A DNA stretch of 64,000 bases from Stackebrandtia endophytica (GTDB lineage: Bacteria > Actinomycetota > Actinomycetes > Mycobacteriales > Micromonosporaceae). The DNA lies in contig NZ_VFOW01000001.1 in assembly GCF_006716355.1 (NCBI RefSeq), forward strand, positions 3,968,001 to 4,032,000, given 5' to 3'. Position numbers and translations under genes: made by a program. The notes below the pieces were generated by a model, which searched no databases, was not told the origin of the DNA, and saw only the letters and a program-made list of their open reading frames with translations. Shown here in pieces: positions 46,997-60,700 of the stretch; position 1 is the first letter of the stretch, and each line of letters opens with the position of its first letter.

Positions 46997-48007
46997 ATGT
47001 CCGACAACGAACCCGTGTCGACGCGGGCGAGCCGACCGTGGTGGCGCAAGAAGCGGTACCGCTTCTTGATGGTCCTCGTCCTGCTGGTCGGTTTCGGCTA
47101 CCTCAACAACTCCTCGCTGTTGGTGGCCACCCCGCAGGAGCCGCCGTTGCTGCTGGCGCACCGCGGGGTCGCCCAAACCTTCGACATGACCGATGTGGAC
47201 GGCGATACCTGCACGGCCGAGATCATCGACACGCCGACCCACGACCTGTTGGAGAACACCATCGACAGCATCGCGGCCGCCTTCGATGCCGGTGCCGACC
47301 TCGTCGAGTTCGACGTGCACATCACCGCCGACGACCGGTTCGCGGTGTTCCATGACTGGGAGCTCGACTGCCGCACCGACGGGACCGGGACGACCCGCGA
47401 CCACACGATGGCGCAGTTGAAACAGCTCGACATCGGATACGGCTACACCGCCGACGGCGGCGCGACCTTCCCGTTCCGCGGTGAAGGCGTGGGCCTCATG
47501 CCGTCCATGGAGGAGGTGCTCACCGAGTTCCCGGAACAGCCGCTGCTCATGCACATCAAGAGCGACGACCCCCGGGAAGGTCAGGTGCTCGCCGAGCGAT
47601 TGGCCCACCTGCCCGATTCCCGGCTGGAGTTGCTGACCGTCTACGGCGGGGACGCGCCGATCGAGCAGCTGCGTGAGCGGATGCCGGGGTTGCGGGTGAT
47701 GTCGAAGGACATCATGATGAGTTGCCTGTTGCAGTACGAGCTGTACTCGTGGACCGGGATCGTCCCCGAAGTCTGTCGCAACACCCAGTTGCACGTCCCT
47801 GAGGGGTACGCGCCCCTCTTGTGGGGCTGGCCCGTCAGGTTCGTCGACCGGATGGCGTCGGTGGACACCCGGGTGGTGTTGGTCGCCGGATCCGGCGACT
47901 GGTCCGAGGGCTTCGACACCGTGGAGTCGTTGTCGCGCATACCGGAGGGCTACACCGGTCTCATCTGGACCAACCGGATCACCGACATCGTCGGATCGGT
48001 GCGCTGA
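46997..48007 (+). CDS. Glycerophosphodiester phosphodiesterase
   Basis: 336 aa. A basic N-terminus (WWRKKRYRF) and one membrane segment (LMVLVLLVGFGYL) anchor it, with the catalytic domain outside. LLLAHRG (catalytic His), ENTIDSIAAAFDAGADLVEFDVHITADD with the metal-binding Glu and Asp, and FHDWELDCRTDGTG are diagnostic of the family; an insertion with Cys follows the first His. It would release glycerol-3-phosphate from glycerophosphodiesters or teichoic acids at the cell surface. Confidence 0.88.
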   Translation: MSDNEPVSTRASRPWWRKKRYRFLMVLVLLVGFGYLNNSSLLVATPQEPPLLLAHRGVAQTFDMTDVDGDTCTAEIIDTPTHDLLENTIDSIAAAFDAGADLVEFDVHITADDRFAVFHDWELDCRTDGTGTTRDHTMAQLKQLDIGYGYTADGGATFPFRGEGVGLMPSMEEVLTEFPEQPLLMHIKSDDPREGQVLAERLAHLPDSRLELLTVYGGDAPIEQLRERMPGLRVMSKDIMMSCLLQYELYSWTGIVPEVCRNTQLHVPEGYAPLLWGWPVRFVDRMASVDTRVVLVAGSGDWSEGFDTVESLSRIPEGYTGLIWTNRITDIVGSVR

Positions 48008-48011
48008 CCGG

Positions 48012-48638
48012 CTACACCGTGAGGCCGCCGCGCAGCAGCGCCTGGCCCACCGACACCGTTCGCCGCGACTGGAACCGCATGGCGTTCAACTGATCCTCGC
48101 CCGGCAGCGGCTGGCCCGGTGTTCCGCCGACGTGGCTGGCGCCGTAGGGGTTGCCGTGTTTGAACTGGACCGGGTCGGCGTATCCGGGTGGGACGATGAT
48201 GCATCCCCAGTGGTAGAAGGTGTTGTTGAGCGACAGGATCGTCGACTCCTGCCCGCCGTGCGTGGTGGCCGACGAGGTGAACGAGGTGGCCACCTTGTTG
48301 ACGAGCTTCCCCGCCTCCCACAGTGGACTCGACTGGTCGATGAACTGCTTCAACTGCGAGGTGGGCAACCCGTACCGGGTCGGTGTTCCGAGCATGAAAA
48401 CGTCGGCCCAATCCAGATCGTCCAATGTCGCCTCGGGAATGTCGCGAGTGGCGTTTCGGTGCGCCACCCAGTTCGCGTTGGACTCGATGGCCGAGTCCGG
48501 CGCCAACTCCCGCACCCGCCGCAGCCTTACGTCGGCACCGTCGACTCCGGCCGCCTCGTCGGCCGCCGCCTTGGCCAGCGCGTGGACCGTGCCGGTCGAC
48601 GAGTAGTAGATGACGGCGACGTTGACTGGTGTGGGCAT
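48012..48638 (-). CDS. wrbA: WrbA-like NAD(P)H:quinone oxidoreductase / flavodoxin-like protein
   Basis: 208 aa from ATG 48638. FMN-binding loop YYSSTGTVHALA, LGTPTRYGLPTSQLKQFID and FTSSATTHGGQESTIL with PPGYADP and GASHVGG match WrbA-type flavoproteins, which reduce quinones by two electrons using NAD(P)H and protect against oxidative stress. Cytosolic. Convergent with the phosphodiesterase gene, four bases apart, and divergent from the thiamine operon. Confidence 0.9.
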   Translation of the reverse strand: MPTPVNVAVIYYSSTGTVHALAKAAADEAAGVDGADVRLRRVRELAPDSAIESNANWVAHRNATRDIPEATLDDLDWADVFMLGTPTRYGLPTSQLKQFIDQSSPLWEAGKLVNKVATSFTSSATTHGGQESTILSLNNTFYHWGCIIVPPGYADPVQFKHGNPYGASHVGGTPGQPLPGEDQLNAMRFQSRRTVSVGQALLRGGLTV

Positions 48639-48772
48639 GTCGGCTCCCGATCGATTAAGTGACTGTGGTGTTCGACGCGCGGAAGCGATCCTATGACGAT
48701 TCATCCCGATTGACGGTGGTTTCGGCGGGTTGCGCAGTGGCCGGGGCATCGCGTACGGTGGGGCGCGAACCA

Positions 48773-48866
48773 CCCGCCCACGGGAGTCCGGTGCACCGGA
48801 CTGAGAGGGGAGCTAGGTAGCTCCCGACCGTCGAACCTGATCCAGATCATGCTGGCGCAGGGAGAA
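48773..48866 (+). promoter_or_regulatory. TPP riboswitch (THI element)
   Basis: The conserved sequence blocks of the thiamine pyrophosphate riboswitch are present in order: GGGAGTCCGG, CTGAGAGGGG, ACCGTCGAACCTGATC and the final TGCTGGCGCAGGGA, right before the thiE ribosome binding site (GGAGAAGGAG). It should reduce expression of the whole thi operon when thiamine pyrophosphate is abundant, likely by hiding the ribosome binding site. Confidence 0.95.
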
Positions 48867-48872
48867 GGAGCC

Positions 48873-49571
48873 ATGGTTGACCGTTTCACGTCACCGTCGT
48901 CGTCCGACCATGATGGATACCGTCGTGTCGGGCCGTCCCCGTCACGCGTGGCCCGCTGGGGGCGCCTCCACATCATCACCGACACCCGGCCCGGCTGCGA
49001 CCCGATACGGGTCACCGAGGCCGCGTTGTCGGCCGGCGCCCCGGTCATCCAGGTGCGCTTCGAGGGCCACTACACCGATCGCGAGGCCTTCGACCTGGCC
49101 GAGGTGGTCGCCGAACTGTGCCGGGCCCACGACGCCACCTGTCTGATCAACGACCGTCTCGACATCGCGTTGGCGGTGGGTGCCCACGGTGGACACCTCG
49201 GGCAGCGGGACCTGCCGGTATCGGTCGCGCGGCGCATCCTTCCCGCCGACGCGGTGATCGGTGCGACCAGCCGCGACCCCCACTCGGCCCGGGCCCAACA
49301 ACGCGCCGGTGCCGGCTACCTGGGCGTGGGGCCCGCGCACCGTAGCCCCACCAAACCAGACCTGCCCGACCCGTTGGGTGTCGACCGCATCGGTGAACTG
49401 GCGCGCAGCGTGGACATCCCGGTCATCGCCATCGGCGGCGTCACCGTGGAATCGGTCCCCGGCCTGTTGGCCGCCGGAGCCTTCGGGGTCGCGGTGGTGG
49501 GCGCGGTATCCCGTGCCGCCGACCCGTACGCGGCGACCCGTCGACTGCTGGAGGTGCTCGATGAGTGCTGA
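48873..49571 (+). CDS. thiE: Thiamine phosphate synthase
   Basis: 232 aa from ATG 48873. A TIM-barrel enzyme that joins hydroxymethylpyrimidine diphosphate and thiazole phosphate to thiamine phosphate. Motifs: HIITDTRPG, QVRFEG (where most have QLR), LINDRLDIAL with the diphosphate-binding residues, HLGQRDLP, GATSRDPHSA, YLGVGPAHRSPTKPD and AIGGVT. The first ~30 residues are an unconserved tail. First gene after the riboswitch; overlaps thiO by 11 bases. Confidence 0.94.
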   Translation: MVDRFTSPSSSDHDGYRRVGPSPSRVARWGRLHIITDTRPGCDPIRVTEAALSAGAPVIQVRFEGHYTDREAFDLAEVVAELCRAHDATCLINDRLDIALAVGAHGGHLGQRDLPVSVARRILPADAVIGATSRDPHSARAQQRAGAGYLGVGPAHRSPTKPDLPDPLGVDRIGELARSVDIPVIAIGGVTVESVPGLLAAGAFGVAVVGAVSRAADPYAATRRLLEVLDEC

Positions 49572-50640
49572 CATCGCCGTCGTCGGCGGTGGAGTCGTCG
49601 GATCGGCGATCGCCTGGCGGCTGGCTCAGGCCGGTGCCGCCGTCACCGTCTACGACGACACCGCCGCCGGACGGGCCTCGACGGTGGCGGCGGGCATGCT
49701 CGCCCCCGCCTCGGAGGCCCAGCTGGACAACCCGCACCTGTTGCGACTGTCGATCGCCGCGGCGAGACGGTGGCCGCAGTTCGCCGCCGACCTGGCCGAC
49801 CAGGCCGAACAGACCGATCCGGACGACCACATCGGATACCGCGCCTGCGGCACCCTGCTGGTCGCGATGTCGGCCGCTGATCAGGCCGACATCGACCGCT
49901 ACCGCGACCTGTACCAGCGCGAAGGTATCGAGATTCAGCGATGGGACGGCGAGCGGTGCCGGACGGTGGAACCACTGCTGAGCCACCGGGTGAATGCGGG
50001 GCTGTTCGCACCCGGCGATCACCAGGTGGACCCGCGACGTACTCTGGCGGCGCTGATCCGCGCCGGAGCCGCCGCCGGTGTTCGGCGAGTGGCGGAGCCG
50101 GTGACGAACCTGTCCGAACTGAAGGCGGGACGGGTCGTACTGGCGGCGGGAACCTGGTCGGGGCGGCTCGCCGAGTTCCCGATCCGCCCGGTGCACGGCC
50201 AGGTGCTCCGACTGCACGCACCCGCCGGCGACGCCAACCACATCGGACGGTCGATCAGGGCGGTCAACCGGGGCCGCTCGGTGTACCTGGTGCCCCGCAG
50301 CAACGGGGAGGTGGTCGTCGGTGCCTCCAGCCACGAACTCGGCTTCGACACCGCCGCCCGAGTCGGTGACACCGTCACCCTGCTGCGCGACGCCGTCGAC
50401 GTGGTACCCGAACTCACCGAGTACCGACTGATCGAGACCAACGTGGGGCTTCGACCGGGAACCCCGGACAATGCGCCGCTACTCGGCCCGATCGGGGACG
50501 GCCGGGTCGTGGTCGCCACCGGCCACTTCCGCAACGGAATCCTGCTGGCACCGATCACCGCCGACCTGATCACCCGATACCTGACCACCGGCGCCGAGCC
50601 GGTGGAGTTGCGGACGTTCAACGCCGAACGCTTCGCCTGA
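49561..50640 (+). CDS. thiO: Glycine oxidase for thiazole synthesis
   Basis: 359 aa, starting inside the thiE end (ATG 49561). A DAO-type FAD enzyme: AVVGGGVVGSAIAWRLAQAG at the N-terminus, STVAAGMLAPASEAQ, and the C-terminal VVVATGHFRNGILLAP. It oxidises glycine to dehydroglycine, the nitrogen donor for the thiazole ring. Lies in the canonical order before thiS-thiG. Confidence 0.94.
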   Translation: MSADIAVVGGGVVGSAIAWRLAQAGAAVTVYDDTAAGRASTVAAGMLAPASEAQLDNPHLLRLSIAAARRWPQFAADLADQAEQTDPDDHIGYRACGTLLVAMSAADQADIDRYRDLYQREGIEIQRWDGERCRTVEPLLSHRVNAGLFAPGDHQVDPRRTLAALIRAGAAAGVRRVAEPVTNLSELKAGRVVLAAGTWSGRLAEFPIRPVHGQVLRLHAPAGDANHIGRSIRAVNRGRSVYLVPRSNGEVVVGASSHELGFDTAARVGDTVTLLRDAVDVVPELTEYRLIETNVGLRPGTPDNAPLLGPIGDGRVVVATGHFRNGILLAPITADLITRYLTTGAEPVELRTFNAERFA

Positions 50641-50685
50641 TTCCACCCCGCGATCAATCCCCTGTGCACGGAGGTGCTCCTCGTC

Positions 50686-54067
<3,382 letters not shown>

Positions 54068-54711
54068 CGATTTCACGGCAACCGATCGGCCGTTTCAAGA
54101 ATGTGTCGTCTCACGATATGGATGGCGGCCGATCGGATGTCGGTGACGAAATGCGTCGCGACGACTGAACGATAATCCATACCCGACACTCGGCGGTTCG
54201 AATGAGGGGGTTCGACCTCGCCGCCGAGGTGTCCGCCGTCTGTCTGGCGACTCCGGCGGTCGGCGGTTCGGATATTCGACGTCGATCGCCGGAGGCGGCT
54301 TCGCCGCGCCGTGACCAGGGATCTCGGCGATGTTCGGTCGCCATCACGGACCGTCCGGGCGCGGACACCGCCCGAGGGCGTGCCGGGTGCCCGGGTCGAG
54401 TCGAGGGTGATGGTCAGGTGTCGACATTGTCGACGGTCGAATTCGGAATGATGACGGTCATTGGAGCAATGAGGTCACCGAGGCCGTGATAAAACCGGCT
54501 ATCAGCACTTCCCGAACGACCATGACCGTCAACATGGCGGTCCGGTTTTTCGGGGACCGGTCACAACGCGCGGCTGTTCCGACCTCTTGGCGATAATCTG
54601 GTTGATGGTCCACGGCTTCAGTGTGCGCCGAGTCACAAGTATTTGCCAGCCTCCGCCACTGACAAATACTTGACACACTTTTGCGCCGGAATTGCTAGGC
54701 ACAACAGGGGT
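54068..54711. other. Long intergenic region with several inverted repeats
   Basis: No supported gene in about 640 bases. It holds an 11-bp perfect inverted repeat (54082-54092 with 54126-54136, CCGATCGGCCG and complement), a TGACGGTCAT/ATGACCGTCA pair around 54450-54530, and 10-bp arms CAAGTATTTG / CAAATACTTG at 54636-54645 and 54663-54672 close to the SARP stop. These may end convergent transcripts or bind regulators. Confidence 0.5.
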
Positions 54712-57700
54712 TCAGGCCTTGGACGCCCCCAGTCGACTCTCCCCGGTCGGTGCCGGACGCATCCGTTGACGACGACCGTTGTTGGCGGGGGAGGAGATTG
54801 CGTCGGCGGTGGCCAGGCTTTCCCGCGCGGCATCGATGTCGCCGAGTCGGGCGTGCGCATCGGCCAACGCCCACAATGCCTCCTCATGTCGGGCCGGCCA
54901 AGGCATCGCCGCGAAGTTGTCGACGGCACGTCGAGCCGCCGGCAATGCCGCAACCGGGTCGCCGAGCCCGTTGTGAGCGGTCGCCAAGGTGATGTCGGCG
55001 TTCATGGTGATGGTCGGCGGCAGCTTGGATCGCAGTGCGGCCTCCACCAGCTGAGCAGCCCGTTGATGCTCACCGAGGTCGACCAGAATCGCGGCGTGAT
55101 CACAGAGGATCTGCGGTTCCACGGCGGTTCGATCGCTTCCCTGGGACGAGGTGAGCTCGGTCAGCAGCACCGACTGAGCCGATTCCGCCCAGCCGAAGCG
55201 GTAGAACACCTCACTGAGCTGGCCCAGGCACTGAGCCGTCAGGTAGCCGTTGGCTTGTCCTCTGGCGAGTTCGAGCGCCTCCTCCACCATCGTCATCGCC
55301 TCCCAGAAGCGTCCTTCGGCGATGAGAATCGTCGATGTGTGAATGCGGAATCTAACCTGGTCCACATCGGTCATCTGACCGTCCAGTCTGGTCTCGATCC
55401 GTGTGAGATGTTCCCGGGCGGTCACCGGGTCGCCCAGAGACGTGAGGGACTCGACCAGGGTGGTGACGAAGACTCGCGGTGACACCAGGTTGTCGTTGCA
55501 CAGCGCCAGATCGACGGCTTTCGCGACGCGATCGGCCGCGCCGCGCAGATTGCCCGCCGCTCGGTGGAACACGCCGAGATTGCCCGATGCGATCGTCTGT
55601 TCCCGATGGCCGAGTGAATCGGCCAGCCGGGCGGCGGTTTCACCGAGGCGAATCGCGCCGTCGAGATCGCCCTCCCTGTTGGCGATCGACGACAACATGT
55701 TGGTCATGCGGAACACGCCCAGGTCGTCGCCGGTGGTGCGGCTCAACCGCAATCCGGTGTCCACCACCCGTTGGACACGGTCCAGCGAACGTCCTTCGTT
55801 GATCGTGTTGCGAAGCGGGAGAATCAGACGCCACAACCGGGGATGCTCCGCGAGCGCCTCCGCGGCGGCGAAGATGTTGGCCTCCTCATCCTCGACCGGC
55901 TGGTACGCCCGATCGTGGTGCCAGTCGATGAACACGTCGATCAACGCTGCCCGCTCGGTAACGGACAGTTCGGTGTGGGCGCGTTTGCCGGCATACAGTC
56001 GCACCAGGTCGTGCATCCGATAGCGACCCTGCTGCGGCTGTTCGACGAGGTGACCGGACGCCAACCGGGCCAGTGCCCGATCGGTGTCGGTTTCCGACAG
56101 CGACGAGACCTGTCGCACCAGGTCCGCCGCGACGTCGTCTCCCGGTAGCGAACCGATGCGGCAGAACAGATTGCGCGCCTGTGCGTCCAGGCCCCGCAGC
56201 GACAGGTCGAGGTTGTCGACGATCGCCGACTCCGGATCGTCGTCGACCGCCAGTGAACTCAACCGGTCCCGTTGCAGCTGGTCGCAGTACCCGGACACCC
56301 CGTCGTCCGGGGCCTCGGCGATACGAGCCGCGGCGATGCGAAGCGCCAGCGGCAGATTCCCACACAACCGGGCCAACCGATGAATCTCCTCGTCACCGGC
56401 CCGGCCGAGCAACCGCCGCAACAGTGCCGCCGACTGGTCCTCGGACAGCGTGGCGAGCCGAATCGGGTGGGCACCGTCGCGCACGCTCAACCCGGTGAGC
56501 CGGTTGCGGCTGGTGATGATCGTGAAGCAGCCCGACCCGGGAAGCAGCGGCCGCACCTGCGCGACGCCGTGCGCATTGTCCAGAATGACCAGGGTCCCGG
56601 AATCGGAGGTCGCCGAGCGGAACATCTCCGCGGCGGCATCGAGATTGGACGGAATGGTGGAACCATCGTGCCCCAAGGCGGTCAGCATGCGATCGAGTGC
56701 CTCGACCGGTGTGATCGGGTCCCCGTTGTCGAAGCCACGCAGGTTCACGTAGAGCTGCCCACCGGGAAAACGGTCACGGTGGTCGTGGCCCCAATGGACG
56801 GCCAACGCGGTCTTGCCGACGCCACCGACACCCACCACGGTGGCCAGCCCGGTGTAGTTCTGCGACCGAGCCAATCGAGACAGGTCGCCGAGTTCCGCAC
56901 CCCGGCCGGTGAACACGGTGGCGTCGGCCGGCAACTGGGCCGGAGTGGCATGGTCCGTGCCGGACTGCGGTTTCACACCGTCGAGGGCCGGGTCGTGGTT
57001 CAGGATCTGTCGGTGCAGTGCCGTCAATCGCTCGGAAGGGCTGGCGCCCAGCTCGTCCCGCAACCAACGGCGGGTGAGTTCGAAACGGTTCAGCGCGTCG
57101 GCGGGCCGCCCGCAACGGTAGTAGGCGAGCATCAGGTGCGCCACCAGCGGTTCGGCCGCCGGCTCGGAATCCACGACCGTCGACAGTTCCTCGACGACGG
57201 CCGAATGGTTGCCCAGTTCCAGTTCAAGCCTGAACCGTTCGGTCAACAGGCCGAGGCGCTCCCGGTGAACCCCGTCGCGAAACGACTTGGCCCATGGCCC
57301 GGGCACCCCGATGAGCGCGGGCGCATGGGCCAGTGTGGACGCTCTACGCAATAGCTTCAGGGCGTCGGCCGGGTCGCCCGCGTCGCCGAGCTCGGTCGCC
57401 TCGGCCACCAGGCTGTGAACCATGTGAACGTCGACCTGATCGTCCGGGAGGTTCAGTGTGTAGCTGCTGCCGGAAGCCCGATCGATGCGAACCTGCGGAA
57501 GCGGCTTCAGCAGGGTGCGCAACCGTGCGATGTAGGAGTAGACGACGTTGAAGACCGAATCGGGCGGATTCGAGCCCCACACCCGATCGATCAACTCGTG
57601 TTGCGACACCGCAACCCCGGGACGACTGGCCAACGCGGCCAATACCCCGGCGAGTTTGGGTGCGGTGACCTCCACGGGACCGTCCGGGGTGACGATCGCG

Positions 57701-57726
57701 ACCGTCCCGATAAGTCGAATCAACAT
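54712..57726 (-). CDS. AfsR/SARP family regulator (distal copy of minus-strand pair)
   Basis: 1004 aa. N-terminal winged helix (MLIRLIGTVAIVTPDGPVEV start, VWGSNPPDSVFNVVYSYIARLR), bacterial activation domain to ~245, NB-ARC ATPase with GVGGVGKT at ~297-304 and LVILDNAHGVAQVRPLLPG, then TPR-like helices to the end. It starts 20 bases after the stop of its upstream paralogue and shares high similarity throughout (for example the VRPLLPGSGCFTI stretch). Likely a STAND-type activator of secondary metabolism; target genes not adjacent. Confidence 0.93.
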   Translation of the reverse strand: MLIRLIGTVAIVTPDGPVEVTAPKLAGVLAALASRPGVAVSQHELIDRVWGSNPPDSVFNVVYSYIARLRTLLKPLPQVRIDRASGSSYTLNLPDDQVDVHMVHSLVAEATELGDAGDPADALKLLRRASTLAHAPALIGVPGPWAKSFRDGVHRERLGLLTERFRLELELGNHSAVVEELSTVVDSEPAAEPLVAHLMLAYYRCGRPADALNRFELTRRWLRDELGASPSERLTALHRQILNHDPALDGVKPQSGTDHATPAQLPADATVFTGRGAELGDLSRLARSQNYTGLATVVGVGGVGKTALAVHWGHDHRDRFPGGQLYVNLRGFDNGDPITPVEALDRMLTALGHDGSTIPSNLDAAAEMFRSATSDSGTLVILDNAHGVAQVRPLLPGSGCFTIITSRNRLTGLSVRDGAHPIRLATLSEDQSAALLRRLLGRAGDEEIHRLARLCGNLPLALRIAAARIAEAPDDGVSGYCDQLQRDRLSSLAVDDDPESAIVDNLDLSLRGLDAQARNLFCRIGSLPGDDVAADLVRQVSSLSETDTDRALARLASGHLVEQPQQGRYRMHDLVRLYAGKRAHTELSVTERAALIDVFIDWHHDRAYQPVEDEEANIFAAAEALAEHPRLWRLILPLRNTINEGRSLDRVQRVVDTGLRLSRTTGDDLGVFRMTNMLSSIANREGDLDGAIRLGETAARLADSLGHREQTIASGNLGVFHRAAGNLRGAADRVAKAVDLALCNDNLVSPRVFVTTLVESLTSLGDPVTAREHLTRIETRLDGQMTDVDQVRFRIHTSTILIAEGRFWEAMTMVEEALELARGQANGYLTAQCLGQLSEVFYRFGWAESAQSVLLTELTSSQGSDRTAVEPQILCDHAAILVDLGEHQRAAQLVEAALRSKLPPTITMNADITLATAHNGLGDPVAALPAARRAVDNFAAMPWPARHEEALWALADAHARLGDIDAARESLATADAISSPANNGRRQRMRPAPTGESRLGASKA

Positions 57727-57746
57727 ACTGAGCCCTCTTCATTGCG

Positions 57747-60700
57747 TTATGAGGCCGAAGCGGCCTCGTTAACCGCCGGTGTTCGGCGCCTCCGTTGGCG
57801 GTGCCGGTTGTTCGCGGGGGAGGAGATCGCGTCGGCGACGGTCAGACACTCTCGTGCCGCTTCGAGGTCACCGAGCCGGATGTGCGCGTCGGCCATCGCC
57901 CACAGGGCTTCCTCTCTGCGGGCCGGCCACGGCATCGCCGCGTACCGGTCGGCGGCCTCGCGCGCGAACTCCAACGCGGCATGGGGTTCATTGAGACCAT
58001 TGTGTGCAATGGCGCGAACCAGGTGCAATCTCGGTTGTGAGAACGGGGTGTTGGCCAACTTCTCGGTGCGCAGTTCGGTGACCAGTTCGATCGCCTCCCG
58101 GTATCGGGACAGTTCGGTCAGGATTTCGGCGCGCTGCGTCAAGGCGACCGGCAACAGTGCCGTTATCTTCTGCGACCGGGCGAAGGTCTGCTCGATGTCG
58201 TTGCTGTGCAGGGCGAGTTCCGGCCATCCCGACTGAAGCAGTATCTCGCTCTTGCGATTCATGGTCATGAAGGTCAGCATCTGGTGTTCATGCCGCTGTG
58301 CGATGGTCAGCGCCTGATCGATCGTGGCCAACGCGTCGTCGAAATCCCCCCGAGCGGCGGCGAGTGCCGCCTCGGATATCCCGACCCGGGCAAGATTCGC
58401 CGGGGCTCCACTGACGCGGCAGGACTCCTCGAGTGCCGACAGGTGCTTCTCGGCCTCAGCCAGCCTTTCCACCTTCACCAGATCCTGGAGCAGGGCGAAG
58501 TGGTACACGGTGAGCGCGTGTGTCTCCGTGCGGGGAAGCAGCTCGATCGCCTTGATGAGCAGGTCGGCCGAGCCGGTCAGGTCGCCAGCGGTGCCGATGT
58601 TTATGCCCTGGTTTCCATAGGCGATTGCCAGTTCCCGGTTGTCGTTCAACTTCGCAGCCACGGCGATCGCCTCTCCTCCCAACTCGATCGCGCCGGCGGA
58701 ATCACCCTGTTTGTAGGCGGCGGACGCCGACAGCCTGATCATCTTGAGGACACCCAGGTCGTCTCCGGCCAGTCGTGCCCGACGGAGGCCGTTACCGGCC
58801 AGCGATCTGACCCGATCCGGGAACCGCCCCGCATTGACGACGCCGTGCAGCGGCATCACCAGTCGCCACACCCGGGGATGGTCATGCAGGACCGACACGG
58901 CTTGAAAGACGTTGGTTTCTTCGGCGGGTGTTACGTAGCCGTGCTCGTAGTGCCAATCAAGGAACGCGTCGGTGAGAGTGTGACGCTGGGCTTCCGACAT
59001 GTCGACGGTGGAGCGCTTTGCCGCGTACAGCCGGACCAGGTCGTGCATCCGGTAGCGACGGTGATGGTGTTCCTCCAACAGATGTGCCGTCACCAAGCGG
59101 CGGATCCGCCGATCGACTTCCTCGTCCGAGTCGGCGTCCTTCGACACCGCGCCGATCAGTTCAGCCGAGAAGTCCTCGCCCGGAAGCGTCCCGAGTCGGC
59201 AGAACAGCGCCTTGGCCGCCTCGGGCAGTCGGTGAAACGACAGATCCAGGTTCGCGACGACCGTACTGTCGGGATCATCGGGAATGGACAGCAGCTCCAA
59301 GCGGTCCCGACCTGCCAACTCATCGGCGTACCGGGCCATATCCGCCGACGGGGACTCGGCGATGCGCGCCGCCGCGATGCGCAGCGCCAAGGGCAGGTTC
59401 CCGCACAGCTGCGCCAACCGAGGAGCCGCATCCGGATCCGAGTCGGCCAACAGCCGCGTCAACAGTGCGGTCGATTGCCGGGCCGACAAGACCCCCACCT
59501 GGATCAGCTGGGCGTCATCGCGCACCGTCAGCCCGGTCAGGCGATCGCGGCTGGTGACGATGGTGAAGCAACCCGACCCCGGCAGCAGCGGCCGAACCTG
59601 TGCGGCCTCCCGCGCGTTGTCCAGCACCACCACCAGGCGACGGTCGGCGGTGGCCGAGCGATACAGGTCACCGGCGGCCGCCGCGTCATCGGGAATGTCC
59701 GAACCGGAGAACCCGAGCGCGGTCAGTAGGCGCCCCAATGCTTCCATGGGCGTGACCGGTTCATCGCGGTCGTAGCCGCGAAGGTTCACATAGATCTGTC
59801 CATCCGGGAACTGTCGACGATGGGCATGTCCCCAGTGAACCGCCAACGCCGTCTTACCCACACCGCCCACGCCCACGAGGGCGGCCAATCGTGCCTTCGA
59901 CCGGGACAGAGTGTCCAGTGTGGCCAGCTCAGTTGTTCGTCCGGTGAACGCGACGGTGTCTGCCGGCAACTGGGCCGGCACCGACCGCGCTGACGACGAG
60001 ACGGCTCGGTCGGTGACCGGAAACAGGTCGGGATCCCGTTGCAGTATCCGACGATGCAAGCGCTGCAACGGCGCCGACGGATCGGCGCCCAGTTCGTCCT
60101 GAAGCCGAACCCGCGCGGTCTCGAACACCGCCACCGCCTCCGTCGGTCGGCCGCACCGATACTGCGCCAACATCAGCAACGCCAACAGTGGTTCGGCGGT
60201 GTCCTCGGTGTCGACGATCGAGGCCAGATCGTCCACGATGTCGGCGTGCCGGCCGACGGACAGCTCGCGTCGGTACCGTTCGGTCAGCAGTCCGATGCGT
60301 TCACGGTGGAACCCGCTGCGGAACGCCTCCGCCCACTTTCCCGACACACCCGCCAACGCCGGACCGTCGGCGAGCTCACAGGCCCGGCGCAGCCGTTTCA
60401 ACGCCGCGTCGTCGTCGGTTCCGGTCGGGTCGGTGGCTTCGGCGACCAGTTGCCGAATCAGGTGTATGTCGATCCGATCCTCGGGGGCGTTCAACGTGTA
60501 CCCGTGACCTGAGACCCGGTCGATCGTCAGAGCCGGTTCGGCACGGCGCAACAGTCCGCGCAGTCGAGTGATGTAGGTGTGCAGAACGCTGAGCACGGTG
60601 TCCGGGGGATCGTCCCCCCAGACCCGTTCGATCAGTTCCCGCTGCGAGATCGGTGCGCGGGGACGACTGGCCAGCGACGCCAGGACCCCGGCGAGTTTCG

